DNA from: Clostridia bacterium
GTDB lineage: Bacteria; Bacillota; Clostridia; Oscillospirales; Acutalibacteraceae
Assembly: GCA_017465465.1 (NCBI GenBank)
Contig: JAFTWE010000032.1
Span: 1-64,000 of the forward strand
DNA: 64,000 nucleotides
Direction: 5' to 3'
In this document: one piece after another, positions 31,856 through 40,516 of the stretch
Layout: each line of letters opens with the position of its first letter
Numbering within the stretch: position 1 is the first letter of the stretch
Notes under the pieces: generated by a model
The model's input: the letters and a program-made list of their open reading frames with translations, nothing else
The model's database searches: none
Told to the model about the DNA's origin: nothing
Translations under genes and position numbers: made by a program

Positions 31856-33379
31856 ATGGCAAAAAAATCACCTAAATTAGATTCTAACGGTTATCGCAAG
31901 TTTGGTATGAGAGACAAAATTGCGTATGCGGCAGGCGACTTCGGTTGCAATATGAGCTTTGCACTCAAAGGTACGGTTCAGACTTTCTGGTTGGTATTCA
32001 TGATGATGGAAACCGGCTTGTTGTCAGGTTTATTGTTGCTCGTTCAGATTTGGGACGCAGTTAACGACCCGCTTATCGGCAGTCTTATTGACAACGATAA
32101 GAGAAAATACAAAATGGGTAAATTCAAGACCTATATTTTCATAGGTGCTTGCGGTCTTCTTCTTGCAGGTGCTGCAGTGTTCCTTCCTTTCCCCAATGCA
32201 AGCGTTGTAGTTAAGGCAGTTCTCTTTGTTCTCGGTTATATTATCTGGGATGCCTGCTACACAGTAGCAAATGTTCCTTACGGCTCAATGCTTTCTCTTA
32301 TTACTGAAGACAGCGGTGAACGCGCTCAGCTTTCAACCTGGAGAAGCATCGGTTCAATGTTCGGTAATATTGTTCCCATGGTTATTCTTCCTATGTTAAT
32401 CTGGCAGAAGGTTACTTATGACGGAACAGGCGACTATCATACAAATCCTATTACAGGTGAAGCTTATAAAATGGGCGACCCTGTTCTTGACCCCCTCACA
32501 GGTAAGCAGTTTGAAACACTCCTTGGTGAGCGCGTATTCTGGGCGGCTCTTATAATGGGTGTTCTCGGCTTTATCGCATTTATGTTTATGATTAAGACCA
32601 TCACCATCCGCGTTGATGAAAACTCTGTTAAAACTAACGAAGGCGGCGAAAAGATTAACATCATCAAATCCTTCGGCAAGTTTTTGAAAAACCGCCCTGC
32701 GGTCGGCGCAACAGTTGCCGCTATGGGTATGTTCCTTGGTATGCAGTCAGCAACCACAGCAAACACAATTATGTTTGCAACTTATTTCAACCAGGCTTCA
32801 ATGTCAGGTATCGTTCAGATGATTGGTTTCCTTCCAATGGTTCTTTTCTTACCCTTCATCAAAAAGCTTGTTAATAAGTTCGGTAAAAAAGAAGCTTCTG
32901 TTGCAGGCACAATCGTTTCAGTTATCGGCGGCGTAATTATGCTTGTTTTCCCGATGGTTGAAAACCGCTCAACAGCTTTGATTATTTACCTTGCAGGTCT
33001 TATCCTCTTCGGTATCGGTATGGGTGTATACACTTGCGTATCCTGGGCTATGATGGGTGACGCTATTGATTACAATGAATGGAAATTCGGCACTCGCGAA
33101 GAAGGCACAGTATATTCACTTCACTCATTCTTCCGTAAATTGGCTCAGGGTGTAGGCCCCTCAATCGTATTGCTCATTATGGGTGCTCTCGGTTATAATT
33201 CTGAGCTTGGCACAATCGGTCAGAGCTTTGAAACATCTCACAATATGTGCTGGTTGGTTGCAGGTCTTTACTTATTCAGCGCAGTTGTTCAGTTTGTCGG
33301 CATTGCTGTTATTTATAACCTTGACAAAAAGACTCTTGAAAAAATGAATCAGGAGCTTGCAGTAACAAGAGAAAAATAA
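31856..33379 (+). CDS. GPH-family sugar:cation symporter
   Basis: This is a 507-residue membrane protein with about 12 helices and the GPH (glycoside-pentoside-hexuronide) pattern. That pattern includes YAAGDFGCNMSFALKG near the start, IWDAVNDPLIGSLIDN (the conserved Asp-Pro-Leu-x-G), and the late loop YTCVSWAMMGDAIDYNEW. It imports glycosides with sodium or protons. Start ATG 31856 follows AAAGGAGGAG; the 23 in-frame codons before it lack their own RBS. The next gene is a GH2 enzyme without signal peptide, so the imported sugar is split inside the cell. The AraC gene diverges upstream. Confidence 0.92.
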   Translation: MAKKSPKLDSNGYRKFGMRDKIAYAAGDFGCNMSFALKGTVQTFWLVFMMMETGLLSGLLLLVQIWDAVNDPLIGSLIDNDKRKYKMGKFKTYIFIGACGLLLAGAAVFLPFPNASVVVKAVLFVLGYIIWDACYTVANVPYGSMLSLITEDSGERAQLSTWRSIGSMFGNIVPMVILPMLIWQKVTYDGTGDYHTNPITGEAYKMGDPVLDPLTGKQFETLLGERVFWAALIMGVLGFIAFMFMIKTITIRVDENSVKTNEGGEKINIIKSFGKFLKNRPAVGATVAAMGMFLGMQSATTANTIMFATYFNQASMSGIVQMIGFLPMVLFLPFIKKLVNKFGKKEASVAGTIVSVIGGVIMLVFPMVENRSTALIIYLAGLILFGIGMGVYTCVSWAMMGDAIDYNEWKFGTREEGTVYSLHSFFRKLAQGVGPSIVLLIMGALGYNSELGTIGQSFETSHNMCWLVAGLYLFSAVVQFVGIAVIYNLDKKTLEKMNQELAVTREK

Positions 33380-33401
33380 TAGCTGAATATTACAAAACCA
33401 A

Positions 33402-33424
33402 ACTGCCGGCTTAATGCCGGCAGT
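33402..33424 (+). other. Intercistronic hairpin between symporter and GH2
   Basis: A perfect 9-bp stem ACTGCCGGC/GCCGGCAGT with a TTAAT loop and no T-run. It probably stabilises mRNA ends or tunes the ratio of the two products. Confidence 0.6.
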
Positions 33425-33445
33425 ATTTGATAAAAGGAGATTCTT

Positions 33446-35680
33446 ATGAGAAAAATTATAAACATTAACAGAAAATGGGCTTTTACTAAGCAGGCAAATG
33501 AAGCCCCTGCTTCTATGCCCGAAAAGTGGGATTTTGTTAATCTTCCTCATTCCTGGAACGCTATTGACGGTCAGGACGGCGGCAATGATTATTACCGCGG
33601 AACCTGCTGGTATGCTAAAGAAATTGATATGGAAGAAATTCCCAAGGCCGACAGATATTATCTTGAAATCAAGGGCGCAAACTCTTCTGCAGAAGTTTAT
33701 CTTAACGGCAAAAAGTCAGCAACCCACCACGGCGGATATTCGACCTGGAGAGTTGATATCACTGACGAAATGACCGACAAGCCCTTTATTGTAATTTCTG
33801 TAGATAACAGTGCAAATGAAACCGTATATCCTCAGATGGCAGACTTTACCTTCTACGGCGGTTTATACAGAGATGTAAATATTATTGCCGTCAGCGAATC
33901 TCACTTTGACCTTGATTATTACGGAGGCCCGGGTCTTGCCGTTACTCCTGAAATCAAAGGTGAAAATGCCGAGATTACAGTTGAAGCTTATCTCACAAAC
34001 GCAAAAGAAAATCAGCAGTTGATTTACACTGTTAAAGATGCAGACGACAATGCTGTTGCTCAGGTTAAAACATCGGCAGGTGAAACAAAGGCTGTTCTTA
34101 ACATTGATGATGTTCATCTCTGGAACGGCAGAAAAGACCCTTATCTTTACACAGCAGAAATTTTGCTTGTTGAGGGTGACACAATTCTTGATAATGTTTC
34201 TGCCCGCTTCGGTTGCCGTACTTTTAAGATTGACCCTGAAAAAGGTTTCTTCTTAAACGGTGAAAGCTATCCTCTGAGAGGTGTTTCAAGGCATCAGGAC
34301 AGATGGGGCTTCGGTAACGCTCTTCTTCCTGAGCATCACGAAGAAGATATTGACCTTATCTGTGAGGTGGGTGCCACAACAATCCGCCTTGCTCATTATC
34401 AGCACGACCAGTATTTCTATGACCTTTGCGATGAAAAGGGTCTTGTAATCTGGGCTGAAATTCCTTATATTTCAAAGCACATGCCAACAGGCCGTGAAAA
34501 CACAATTTCACAGATGAAAGAGCTTGTTATTCAGAACTATAACCACGCTTGTATCGTTGTGTGGGGTCTTTCAAATGAAATCACAATGTCAGGCTCTGAC
34601 CCCGATTTGCTTGAAAACCACAGAATTCTCAACGATATGGTACACGAGCTTGATAAAACAAGGCTTACAACCATCGCTTGCGTTTCAATGTGTGATATGC
34701 ACGATGAATATGTTCAGATTCCCGATGTTGTTTCATATAACCACTATTTCGGCTGGTACGGCGGAGATACCGATATGAACGGACCTTGGTTTGATAAGTT
34801 CCACAAGGAATTCCCGTCTATCCCAATCGGTATGAGTGAATACGGATGTGAAGCTCTTAACTGGCACACCTCCGACCCCAAGCAGGGTGACTATACTGAA
34901 GAATATCAGGCATATTATCACGAAGAGCTTATTAAACAGCTTTTCACAAGAGAATATATCTGGGCAACTCATGTGTGGAATATGTTTGACTTCGGCGCAG
35001 ACGCAAGAAGTGAGGGCGGCGAAAACGGTCAGAACCATAAGGGTCTTGTAACCTTTGACCGTAAATATAAAAAGGACTCCTTCTATGCTTATAAGGCATG
35101 GCTCAGCGATGACCCGTTTGTTCATATCTGCGGCAAGCGCTATGTTGACAGAGTTGAAGATGTTACAAAGGTAACCGTATATTCAAATCTTCCCGCAGTT
35201 GAGCTTTTTGCCAACGGCAAGAGCCTTGGTGTTAAAGAAAGTGCAGAGCATTTCTTCTACTTCGATGTTCCCAATTCAGGTGAAACAGTTCTTGTTGCCA
35301 AGGCAGGGGAATTCAGCGATGAAAGCTCCCTTCGCAAGGTTGATACCTTCAATGAGGATTACCGCCTTAAAGAAAAAGGCGCAATTCTTAACTGGTTTGA
35401 TGTTACCGCTCCTGAAGGATATTTCTCACTCAACGATAAACTCAGCGATATCGTTATGAATCCTGCCGGTGCTCAGCTTTTCAAATCTCTTATGGGCAAG
35501 ATTATGACAAATATGTCATCAGGTGATATGGCAGGCTTCCAGCTCAGTGAAGAAATGATGAAAATGCTCGGCGGCTTCACGGTGCTTCGAATGACAAGCC
35601 TTATGGGCACAGCAGGTGTTGAAATGACAAAAGAACAGCTCCTTGCTATTAACGCTCAACTCAATCAGATTAAAAAATAA
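33446..35680 (+). CDS. GH2 glycosidase (beta-galactosidase/glucuronidase type), cytoplasmic
   Basis: This is a 744-residue enzyme without signal peptide. Residues 1-150 form the sugar-binding jelly roll (DFVNLPHSWNAIDG, YYRGTCWYAK), 150-260 the Ig-like domain and 265-590 the TIM barrel. Acid/base Glu378 is in VVWGLSNEI and nucleophile Glu465 in GMSEYGCEA. An Ig-like domain follows to ~650. The last ~85 residues form a separate Met-rich helical module (MMKMLGGF, LRMTSLMGTAGVEMTKEQL) that is not part of the usual GH2 fold. It is co-transcribed with the GPH symporter and likely hydrolyses the imported beta-glycoside. The sugar specificity cannot be read. Confidence 0.9.
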   Translation: MRKIININRKWAFTKQANEAPASMPEKWDFVNLPHSWNAIDGQDGGNDYYRGTCWYAKEIDMEEIPKADRYYLEIKGANSSAEVYLNGKKSATHHGGYSTWRVDITDEMTDKPFIVISVDNSANETVYPQMADFTFYGGLYRDVNIIAVSESHFDLDYYGGPGLAVTPEIKGENAEITVEAYLTNAKENQQLIYTVKDADDNAVAQVKTSAGETKAVLNIDDVHLWNGRKDPYLYTAEILLVEGDTILDNVSARFGCRTFKIDPEKGFFLNGESYPLRGVSRHQDRWGFGNALLPEHHEEDIDLICEVGATTIRLAHYQHDQYFYDLCDEKGLVIWAEIPYISKHMPTGRENTISQMKELVIQNYNHACIVVWGLSNEITMSGSDPDLLENHRILNDMVHELDKTRLTTIACVSMCDMHDEYVQIPDVVSYNHYFGWYGGDTDMNGPWFDKFHKEFPSIPIGMSEYGCEALNWHTSDPKQGDYTEEYQAYYHEELIKQLFTREYIWATHVWNMFDFGADARSEGGENGQNHKGLVTFDRKYKKDSFYAYKAWLSDDPFVHICGKRYVDRVEDVTKVTVYSNLPAVELFANGKSLGVKESAEHFFYFDVPNSGETVLVAKAGEFSDESSLRKVDTFNEDYRLKEKGAILNWFDVTAPEGYFSLNDKLSDIVMNPAGAQLFKSLMGKIMTNMSSGDMAGFQLSEEMMKMLGGFTVLRMTSLMGTAGVEMTKEQLLAINAQLNQIKK

Positions 35681-35694
35681 GTTAATTGATTTCG

Positions 35695-35729
35695 GGTCGT
35701 TGCGTTTATTCGTAACGACCTGATTTTTT
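35695..35729 (+). terminator. Terminator of the symporter-GH2 operon
   Basis: A 10-bp stem GGTCGTTGCG/CGTAACGACC (one G-U) with a 6-nt loop, followed by TGATTTTTT. Confidence 0.8.
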
Positions 35730-35852
35730 GAAATGTTAACAAAAGTTGAACAGTTTTTCAACAATGTTGCTCAAAATGTCTATTTAAACTATTTACAATG
35801 CATGCATTTTATGGTATTATAAGATGTAATTTTATGATAGGAAGTGAATTTT

Positions 35853-37571
35853 ATGTCTCTTGCAGATCTTGGTATCCTTTTTGGTGAAGCTTCTTTGTGG
35901 CTGGTTGACAGAGCTACACAAGAGCCAATGAAGGCACAGCGCAAAACCCTTAACAGAATCCTCAGATGGAATAAAAACAGCGAGCTTGGTAAGAAGCTTG
36001 GTTTAGGTGAAATCAAGTCTATTGAAGATTATCAGGCAAAGGTTCCGCTTTCAACTTATGCTGATTACGAGCCTTATGTTGAATATATGATTAAAAATAA
36101 GGGCAAAAATCCGATGTTTACGGGTCCCAATATCCGTTACTGCTCATCATCAGGCAGCGTTGGTAAGCCTAAGATTCTTCCTAAATCTGCTATGGATTTG
36201 TGGAATATGCAGTGTCACGGTTTCTCTTGCACACTTGCAGTAACAAAGCGTCATCTTGCAAAATTAGGCAAAAAAATGCCTTCACAGATTGGTCCGCTTG
36301 TACTTATCCTTACAGGCCATCCTCTTGAAGACGGCAAAATGTGCAACGGTGCAGGTCAGGTTCCTCTTACCTACCTTAAGCCCATTACAAGATTCTTCTG
36401 CACTTCTCCCACATCTCTTCTTTATCCTGAGCACGAGGAGCTTCTTGATACATCATATCTTCAGCTTCGCTTTGCTCTCGAAAACAGAGATGTAACATAT
36501 CTCGGCTCACTTGTTGCAACCTTGCTTACAACAATGTTTGACTACCTTGAAGAAAACTGGGAAATGCTTTGTGATGATATTGAAAAGGGTATTATCAACC
36601 CCAATATCAAAATCACACCCGACCTTTATAAGGCTTATTCAAAGAAGTTTAAGCCAAACCCCGAAAGAGCTGCTGAGCTTCGCCGCGAATTCCAGAAGGG
36701 CTTTGATACTCCGATTGCTCCCAGAATCTGGCCTAAGCTTACCTGGGCTTACGGTATGGTTGGCTCAAACCTTAAGGTTTATGTTGACAAGCTTCGCAAG
36801 TCAATCGGTGACATTCCTCTTCATAATATGGGCTTTGCCGCAGCAGAGGGCTTCTTCTCAATGCCTACTGAGCTTGATGTTCACGACGGTGTATTGCTGC
36901 CTCACTGCCTCTTCTTTGAGTTTATTCCCGTTAACGATGACGAAGAAGACCCTGATGAAAATGCAACACCTTTGCTTATTTCTGACCTTGAGGTTGGCAA
37001 AAAGTATGAAATTGTTGTTACAAACTTCTCAGGCCTTTACAGATACAGAATGGAAGACGTTGTTGTTGTTACAAAAATGTATAACAACACTCCTCAGATT
37101 GAATTCCTTTACAGACGCAACCTTGGTATGAACCTTGCAAACGAAAAGACAACTACTGAAATGGTTGATGCTGTTGTAAGAGACCTTGCTAAGGAAATGG
37201 ACAATGAATTTGTGGGTCACAGCCTTTATGCTGACCATTCTACCAATCCTCCTCGTTACTGCATGCTTATTGAACCAAAGAAGCCTGTAAGTGAAGAAGA
37301 AAGACAGAAGTACATTCAGATAGTAGACGACAAATTCAGTGAATTTAATGAAAAATATTTCAAATATCGCCGCTGGGGTATGATTAACACTCCTGAAGTT
37401 CTCTTCCTTAAGGAAAAGACATATTGGGAATACAGAGAGTATCTTCGCTCTCAGGGCAAGGTGCTTAACCAGATTAAGCCTGTTACTATTATCAACACCC
37501 CTGAAAGAGAGCAGTTCTTCTTCTCTCATGTAGAAACTGACGCTGTTCTTCCGGTTGAGATTGAAAAATAA
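35853..37571 (+). CDS. GH3-family acyl-adenylating enzyme
   Basis: This is a 572-residue protein of the GH3 auxin-responsive/JAR1 family, a branch of the ANL adenylating superfamily. Visible motifs: the nucleotide loop CSSSGSVGKPK (residues ~100-110), GFAAAEGFFSMP, and YRYRMEDVVVV, corresponding to the usual YRxGD region. Plant members activate a carboxylic acid with ATP and join it to an amino acid. Bacterial members are mostly uncharacterised. ATG 35853 is preferred to the upstream GTG because AGGAAGTG serves as RBS. It lies 13 nt before a secreted Cys-type hydrolase gene, and the two are probably one operon. That pairing suggests formation and cleavage of an acyl conjugate, which is an inference. 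Confidence 0.8.
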   Translation: MSLADLGILFGEASLWLVDRATQEPMKAQRKTLNRILRWNKNSELGKKLGLGEIKSIEDYQAKVPLSTYADYEPYVEYMIKNKGKNPMFTGPNIRYCSSSGSVGKPKILPKSAMDLWNMQCHGFSCTLAVTKRHLAKLGKKMPSQIGPLVLILTGHPLEDGKMCNGAGQVPLTYLKPITRFFCTSPTSLLYPEHEELLDTSYLQLRFALENRDVTYLGSLVATLLTTMFDYLEENWEMLCDDIEKGIINPNIKITPDLYKAYSKKFKPNPERAAELRREFQKGFDTPIAPRIWPKLTWAYGMVGSNLKVYVDKLRKSIGDIPLHNMGFAAAEGFFSMPTELDVHDGVLLPHCLFFEFIPVNDDEEDPDENATPLLISDLEVGKKYEIVVTNFSGLYRYRMEDVVVVTKMYNNTPQIEFLYRRNLGMNLANEKTTTEMVDAVVRDLAKEMDNEFVGHSLYADHSTNPPRYCMLIEPKKPVSEEERQKYIQIVDDKFSEFNEKYFKYRRWGMINTPEVLFLKEKTYWEYREYLRSQGKVLNQIKPVTIINTPEREQFFFSHVETDAVLPVEIEK

Positions 37572-37584
37572 CAGGGAGATAAAA

Positions 37585-39168
37585 ATGAAAAAGTTTTTTA
37601 AAAAGTCTTTGGCTGTTTTGCTGAGCCTTACAGTGATTTTTTCACTTGTTGCAGTTGCATTCCCGTCAGCCTCTGCTCTTAATGTGTATACTGACATTCC
37701 TACTGTTTATGTTGAGGGTCAGGGCACAACATTGGGCATTCCCAACGGTGACGGCAGTTATGAAAAAATTTACGGAATTGAAATTCCCGAGGGCTACATA
37801 GAATCAGCAGTTGAAGAAAATATTGATGTTTTTCTTTTGGCTGTTGTTACTCAGGATTGGGATGATTTCTGCGATGTTCTTTACGAAAAGTTTATCCCTC
37901 TCTATGAAGAGATTAAGCTTGACGAAAAAGGTCAGCCCACTAACGGCAGTAAAGAAACATGGGATTGGACAAAGGAAACTCTTGATGCAACCACAGTAAA
38001 CGGTGGCTATGAGTTTGACCAGTTCAGATATCATTACGACTGGCGTCTTTCTCCTTATCAGTTAGCAGACGAGCTTCACGAATACATCAAAGCTGTTTGT
38101 GAGGTTACAGGTCACGAAAAGGTTGCTCTTGCAGGCCGTTGCCTTGGCTCCTGCGTTACAATGGCATACCTTGAAAAATACGGTACAGAATATGTTTCTG
38201 ACCATATTTTATATGCAAGCGCGCTCAAGGGCGTTGACTTCTGCTCTCAGGCCTTCTGCGGTAACCTTTACCTTGAGGGTGACGGTGTTGAAAGATTTTT
38301 CTATGACATCGACCTTGGTCTTTCAAGCACAATGACTGATTTTCTTCAGTCTTTCCTGACTGTTGCCAATGAAACCTACGGTCTTGATTTAGCTCTCTGG
38401 TCTGTTAATAACGTTATTCCTAAGATTAAGTATAATCTTTTCCCACGCCTTTTGAGAGATACTTACGCTTCATTCCCTTCATACTGGGCAATGGTTGGCG
38501 AAGAGTATTATGACGAAGCAAAGAGCGTTGTTTTTGACGGTGTGGATGCAGAGGTTTATGCCGATTTTATCGAGCTTATCGACAGCTATCACTACAATGT
38601 TCAGGTTCCTGCAGAAGAGATTATTGCCCGCCAGTATGAAGAGGGTGTTGAATATTACAACATCACCAAATACGGTATGCAGGCTATCCCTGTAACTGAA
38701 AATACAGATGTTCTCTCGGACTCTTATGTTGATGTAGCCGGTGCTTCTTTAGGTGCAACAACAGGCACAGTCAGCACCAACCTTAGTGATGATTATATTT
38801 CTGTTGCCGAAATAAACGGAACAGACGGATATATTTCACTTGACAAAAAGATTGATGCTTCAACCTGCCTTTTTCCCGAGCAGACCTGGTTTATTAAAAA
38901 TCTTAAGCATACAGATTTCCCTGATGAAGTGAATGTTCTTATGGCAGAGATGATTAACAATCCCGGCTTTAGCATCAGCAGCAACGAGAGCTATCCTCAG
39001 TTCCTCGTTTATGATGTTGAAACTCACGTTATTTCACCTATGGCTGAAGAAAATAAGGACACTACCGATAAATGGGAAAATTCATTCTGGGATGCTTTGC
39101 GCAAGCTGTTTGCAGCAATCATTCAGATGATTAAAGATGCAATAACACCTACAACACCGGTGGTATAA
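37585..39168 (+). CDS. Secreted alpha/beta-hydrolase with Cys in the nucleophile position
   Basis: This is a 527-residue exported protein paralogous to the one at 25909. A signal peptide covers residues 1-31. YHYDWRLSPYQLADELHEYI precedes the nucleophile elbow, which reads LAGRCLGSC. The G-x-S-x-G motif is thus G184-x-C186-x-G188, with Cys where the paralogue has Ser173. The His-containing block IDASTCLFPEQTWFIKNLKHT is kept. Cys nucleophiles occur in dienelactone hydrolases, so the enzyme may be active with altered chemistry. The end is an amphipathic tail (FWDALRKLFAAIIQMIK). Start ATG 37585 follows AGGGAG. It is the second gene after the GH3-type enzyme, and a MITE starts 4 nt after its stop codon. 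Confidence 0.75.
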   Translation: MKKFFKKSLAVLLSLTVIFSLVAVAFPSASALNVYTDIPTVYVEGQGTTLGIPNGDGSYEKIYGIEIPEGYIESAVEENIDVFLLAVVTQDWDDFCDVLYEKFIPLYEEIKLDEKGQPTNGSKETWDWTKETLDATTVNGGYEFDQFRYHYDWRLSPYQLADELHEYIKAVCEVTGHEKVALAGRCLGSCVTMAYLEKYGTEYVSDHILYASALKGVDFCSQAFCGNLYLEGDGVERFFYDIDLGLSSTMTDFLQSFLTVANETYGLDLALWSVNNVIPKIKYNLFPRLLRDTYASFPSYWAMVGEEYYDEAKSVVFDGVDAEVYADFIELIDSYHYNVQVPAEEIIARQYEEGVEYYNITKYGMQAIPVTENTDVLSDSYVDVAGASLGATTGTVSTNLSDDYISVAEINGTDGYISLDKKIDASTCLFPEQTWFIKNLKHTDFPDEVNVLMAEMINNPGFSISSNESYPQFLVYDVETHVISPMAEENKDTTDKWENSFWDALRKLFAAIIQMIKDAITPTTPVV

Positions 39169-39172
39169 AACT

Positions 39173-39476
39173 AAGAGCTACGGATTGGCCAAGGCCCGAT
39201 AAGGCAGTATTTCTTTAAAATATGAACTTTTGGCACAATAATTCGTTAAACCCACCCGATATGCGTTAGCATTATCGGGTGGGTTTGCCTCTTCTTGTAT
39301 CCAAAATTTATATTTTAAAGTGCTTCGCAGTTTCGTAAGAGTACAAAATTTCTTGTATTGAAGCCATAAAACGCAGCAAGGCTGACGCCTTGCGAGGCTT
39401 TAGGGCAAAAATACGGGGAATTTTGCTCGAGAAACAAATACTTCCTTATCGGGCCTTGGCCTATTCCGTAGCTCTT
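39173..39476. mobile_element. MITE with 40-bp terminal inverted repeats
   Basis: The left end (39173-39212) begins AAGAGCTACGGATTGGCC and the right end (39436-39476) is its near-exact inverse: about 40 bp, with one indel and a few mismatches. No transposase gene lies inside. The interior has a 14-bp perfect hairpin AAACCCACCCGATA/TATCGGGTGGGTTT (39248-39286) and a second one, GCAAGGC-TGAC-GCCTTGC, near 39380. TATAA flanks the outer ends (39165 and 39480) and may be a target duplication. It lies exactly between two converging genes and may serve as their terminator. Confidence 0.85.
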
Positions 39477-39478
39477 TT

Positions 39479-40516
39479 TTATAATGTAACAGTAAATCTT
39501 GCGCCGCCGCTTTGGGCGTTTTCCACCTTGACCTCTCCGTTCATAAGCGAGAGTATGTTTTTAACAAGCGAAAGTCCCAATCCGTTGCCCTCAATTTTAT
39601 GAGAGCTGTCGCATTGATAAAATTTGTTAAAAATATGCGTTGCTTCGCTCTCTTCAATTCCGGGGCCGTTATCTTTAATAACAAAGATAACCTTTTCTCC
39701 GTCTTTTTTCAGGCTGATTTCAATTAAGTCTTTTGGCGGGCTGAATTTGATAGCGTTATCAATCAGATTGTTCCATATATGTATCATAAGCCCCTTGTCA
39801 CCGACATAATCTATTTCGTCCATATCAATGCTGAATTCAAGCTCTTTTTGATTCCATTTTGGTTCAAGGAGCACAAGGGATTGTCTTATCTGCTCATCAA
39901 GGCGAAATTGTTCCTTTTTTGCCTGAATAGCCTTGTTGTCTACCTTTGATAGTAAAAGAACATTACCGACCAATTCAGAAAGCTTTTTTGTGTTAAAAAG
40001 AATCTTGTCAATATATTCCTGTTGTTCTTCATTGCTCGCATTTCCGTTTTGCAAAAGGGTTGCATAGCCCTCAATGGCGGTAATGGGAGTTTTAATTTCG
40101 TGAGAAACATTTGACACAAAATCCGTTTGCAGCGTTTCGGTAGCGTTCAGCTCTCTCACCATAAGGTTAAAGTCAGAATAGATTTCTTTAATTGCCTTAA
40201 TTTTGCTTTTGGTTTCAAGCTGAATGTCGAAGTTGCCCTGGGCAACCTTTTTCATTTCTGCACTCAGCTTTGTAATGGGGGCAAAATATTTTCTGCTTAC
40301 GAGAACGGTGGTTGTTCCGCCGAGTAAAACTCCCGTAAAGATAATTCCCAATACAATCCAACGGTTTTGAGATACATTGAGAATTTCTTTAACCTTAAAA
40401 ATTTCATCAACAATAACAATAAGTGAAGATTGGAAAATGATTGCAACCAAAAATCCCACAGCAATTATCAGCACAAAATACCGCCATAAGTGAGTTGTTC
40501 GTTTTTTGTTTTTCAT
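39479..40516 (-). CDS. Sensor histidine kinase
   Basis: This is a 345-residue membrane kinase. It has two membrane helices (12-35 and 52-75) with a very short external loop, and a HAMP linker (APITKLSAEMKKVAQGNF). The dimerisation helix carries the phosphorylated His in FVSNVSHEIKTPI. The ATPase domain has N (WNNLIDNAIKFS), G1 (IKDNGPGIE) and G2 (EGNGLGLSLVK) boxes. It phosphorylates the response regulator encoded upstream, whose end it overlaps by 4 nt. The small sensor loop suggests detection of stress inside the membrane. Output genes are not evident; the CmpB-like gene next door is a candidate. Confidence 0.93.
   Translation of the reverse strand: MKNKKRTTHLWRYFVLIIAVGFLVAIIFQSSLIVIVDEIFKVKEILNVSQNRWIVLGIIFTGVLLGGTTTVLVSRKYFAPITKLSAEMKKVAQGNFDIQLETKSKIKAIKEIYSDFNLMVRELNATETLQTDFVSNVSHEIKTPITAIEGYATLLQNGNASNEEQQEYIDKILFNTKKLSELVGNVLLLSKVDNKAIQAKKEQFRLDEQIRQSLVLLEPKWNQKELEFSIDMDEIDYVGDKGLMIHIWNNLIDNAIKFSPPKDLIEISLKKDGEKVIFVIKDNGPGIEESEATHIFNKFYQCDSSHKIEGNGLGLSLVKNILSLMNGEVKVENAQSGGARFTVTL

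Noticed and set aside
37029..37697. Minus-strand frame of 222 codons spanning two genes
   Set aside because: It crosses the end of the GH3-type gene and the signal peptide of the hydrolase, both well supported on the plus strand.
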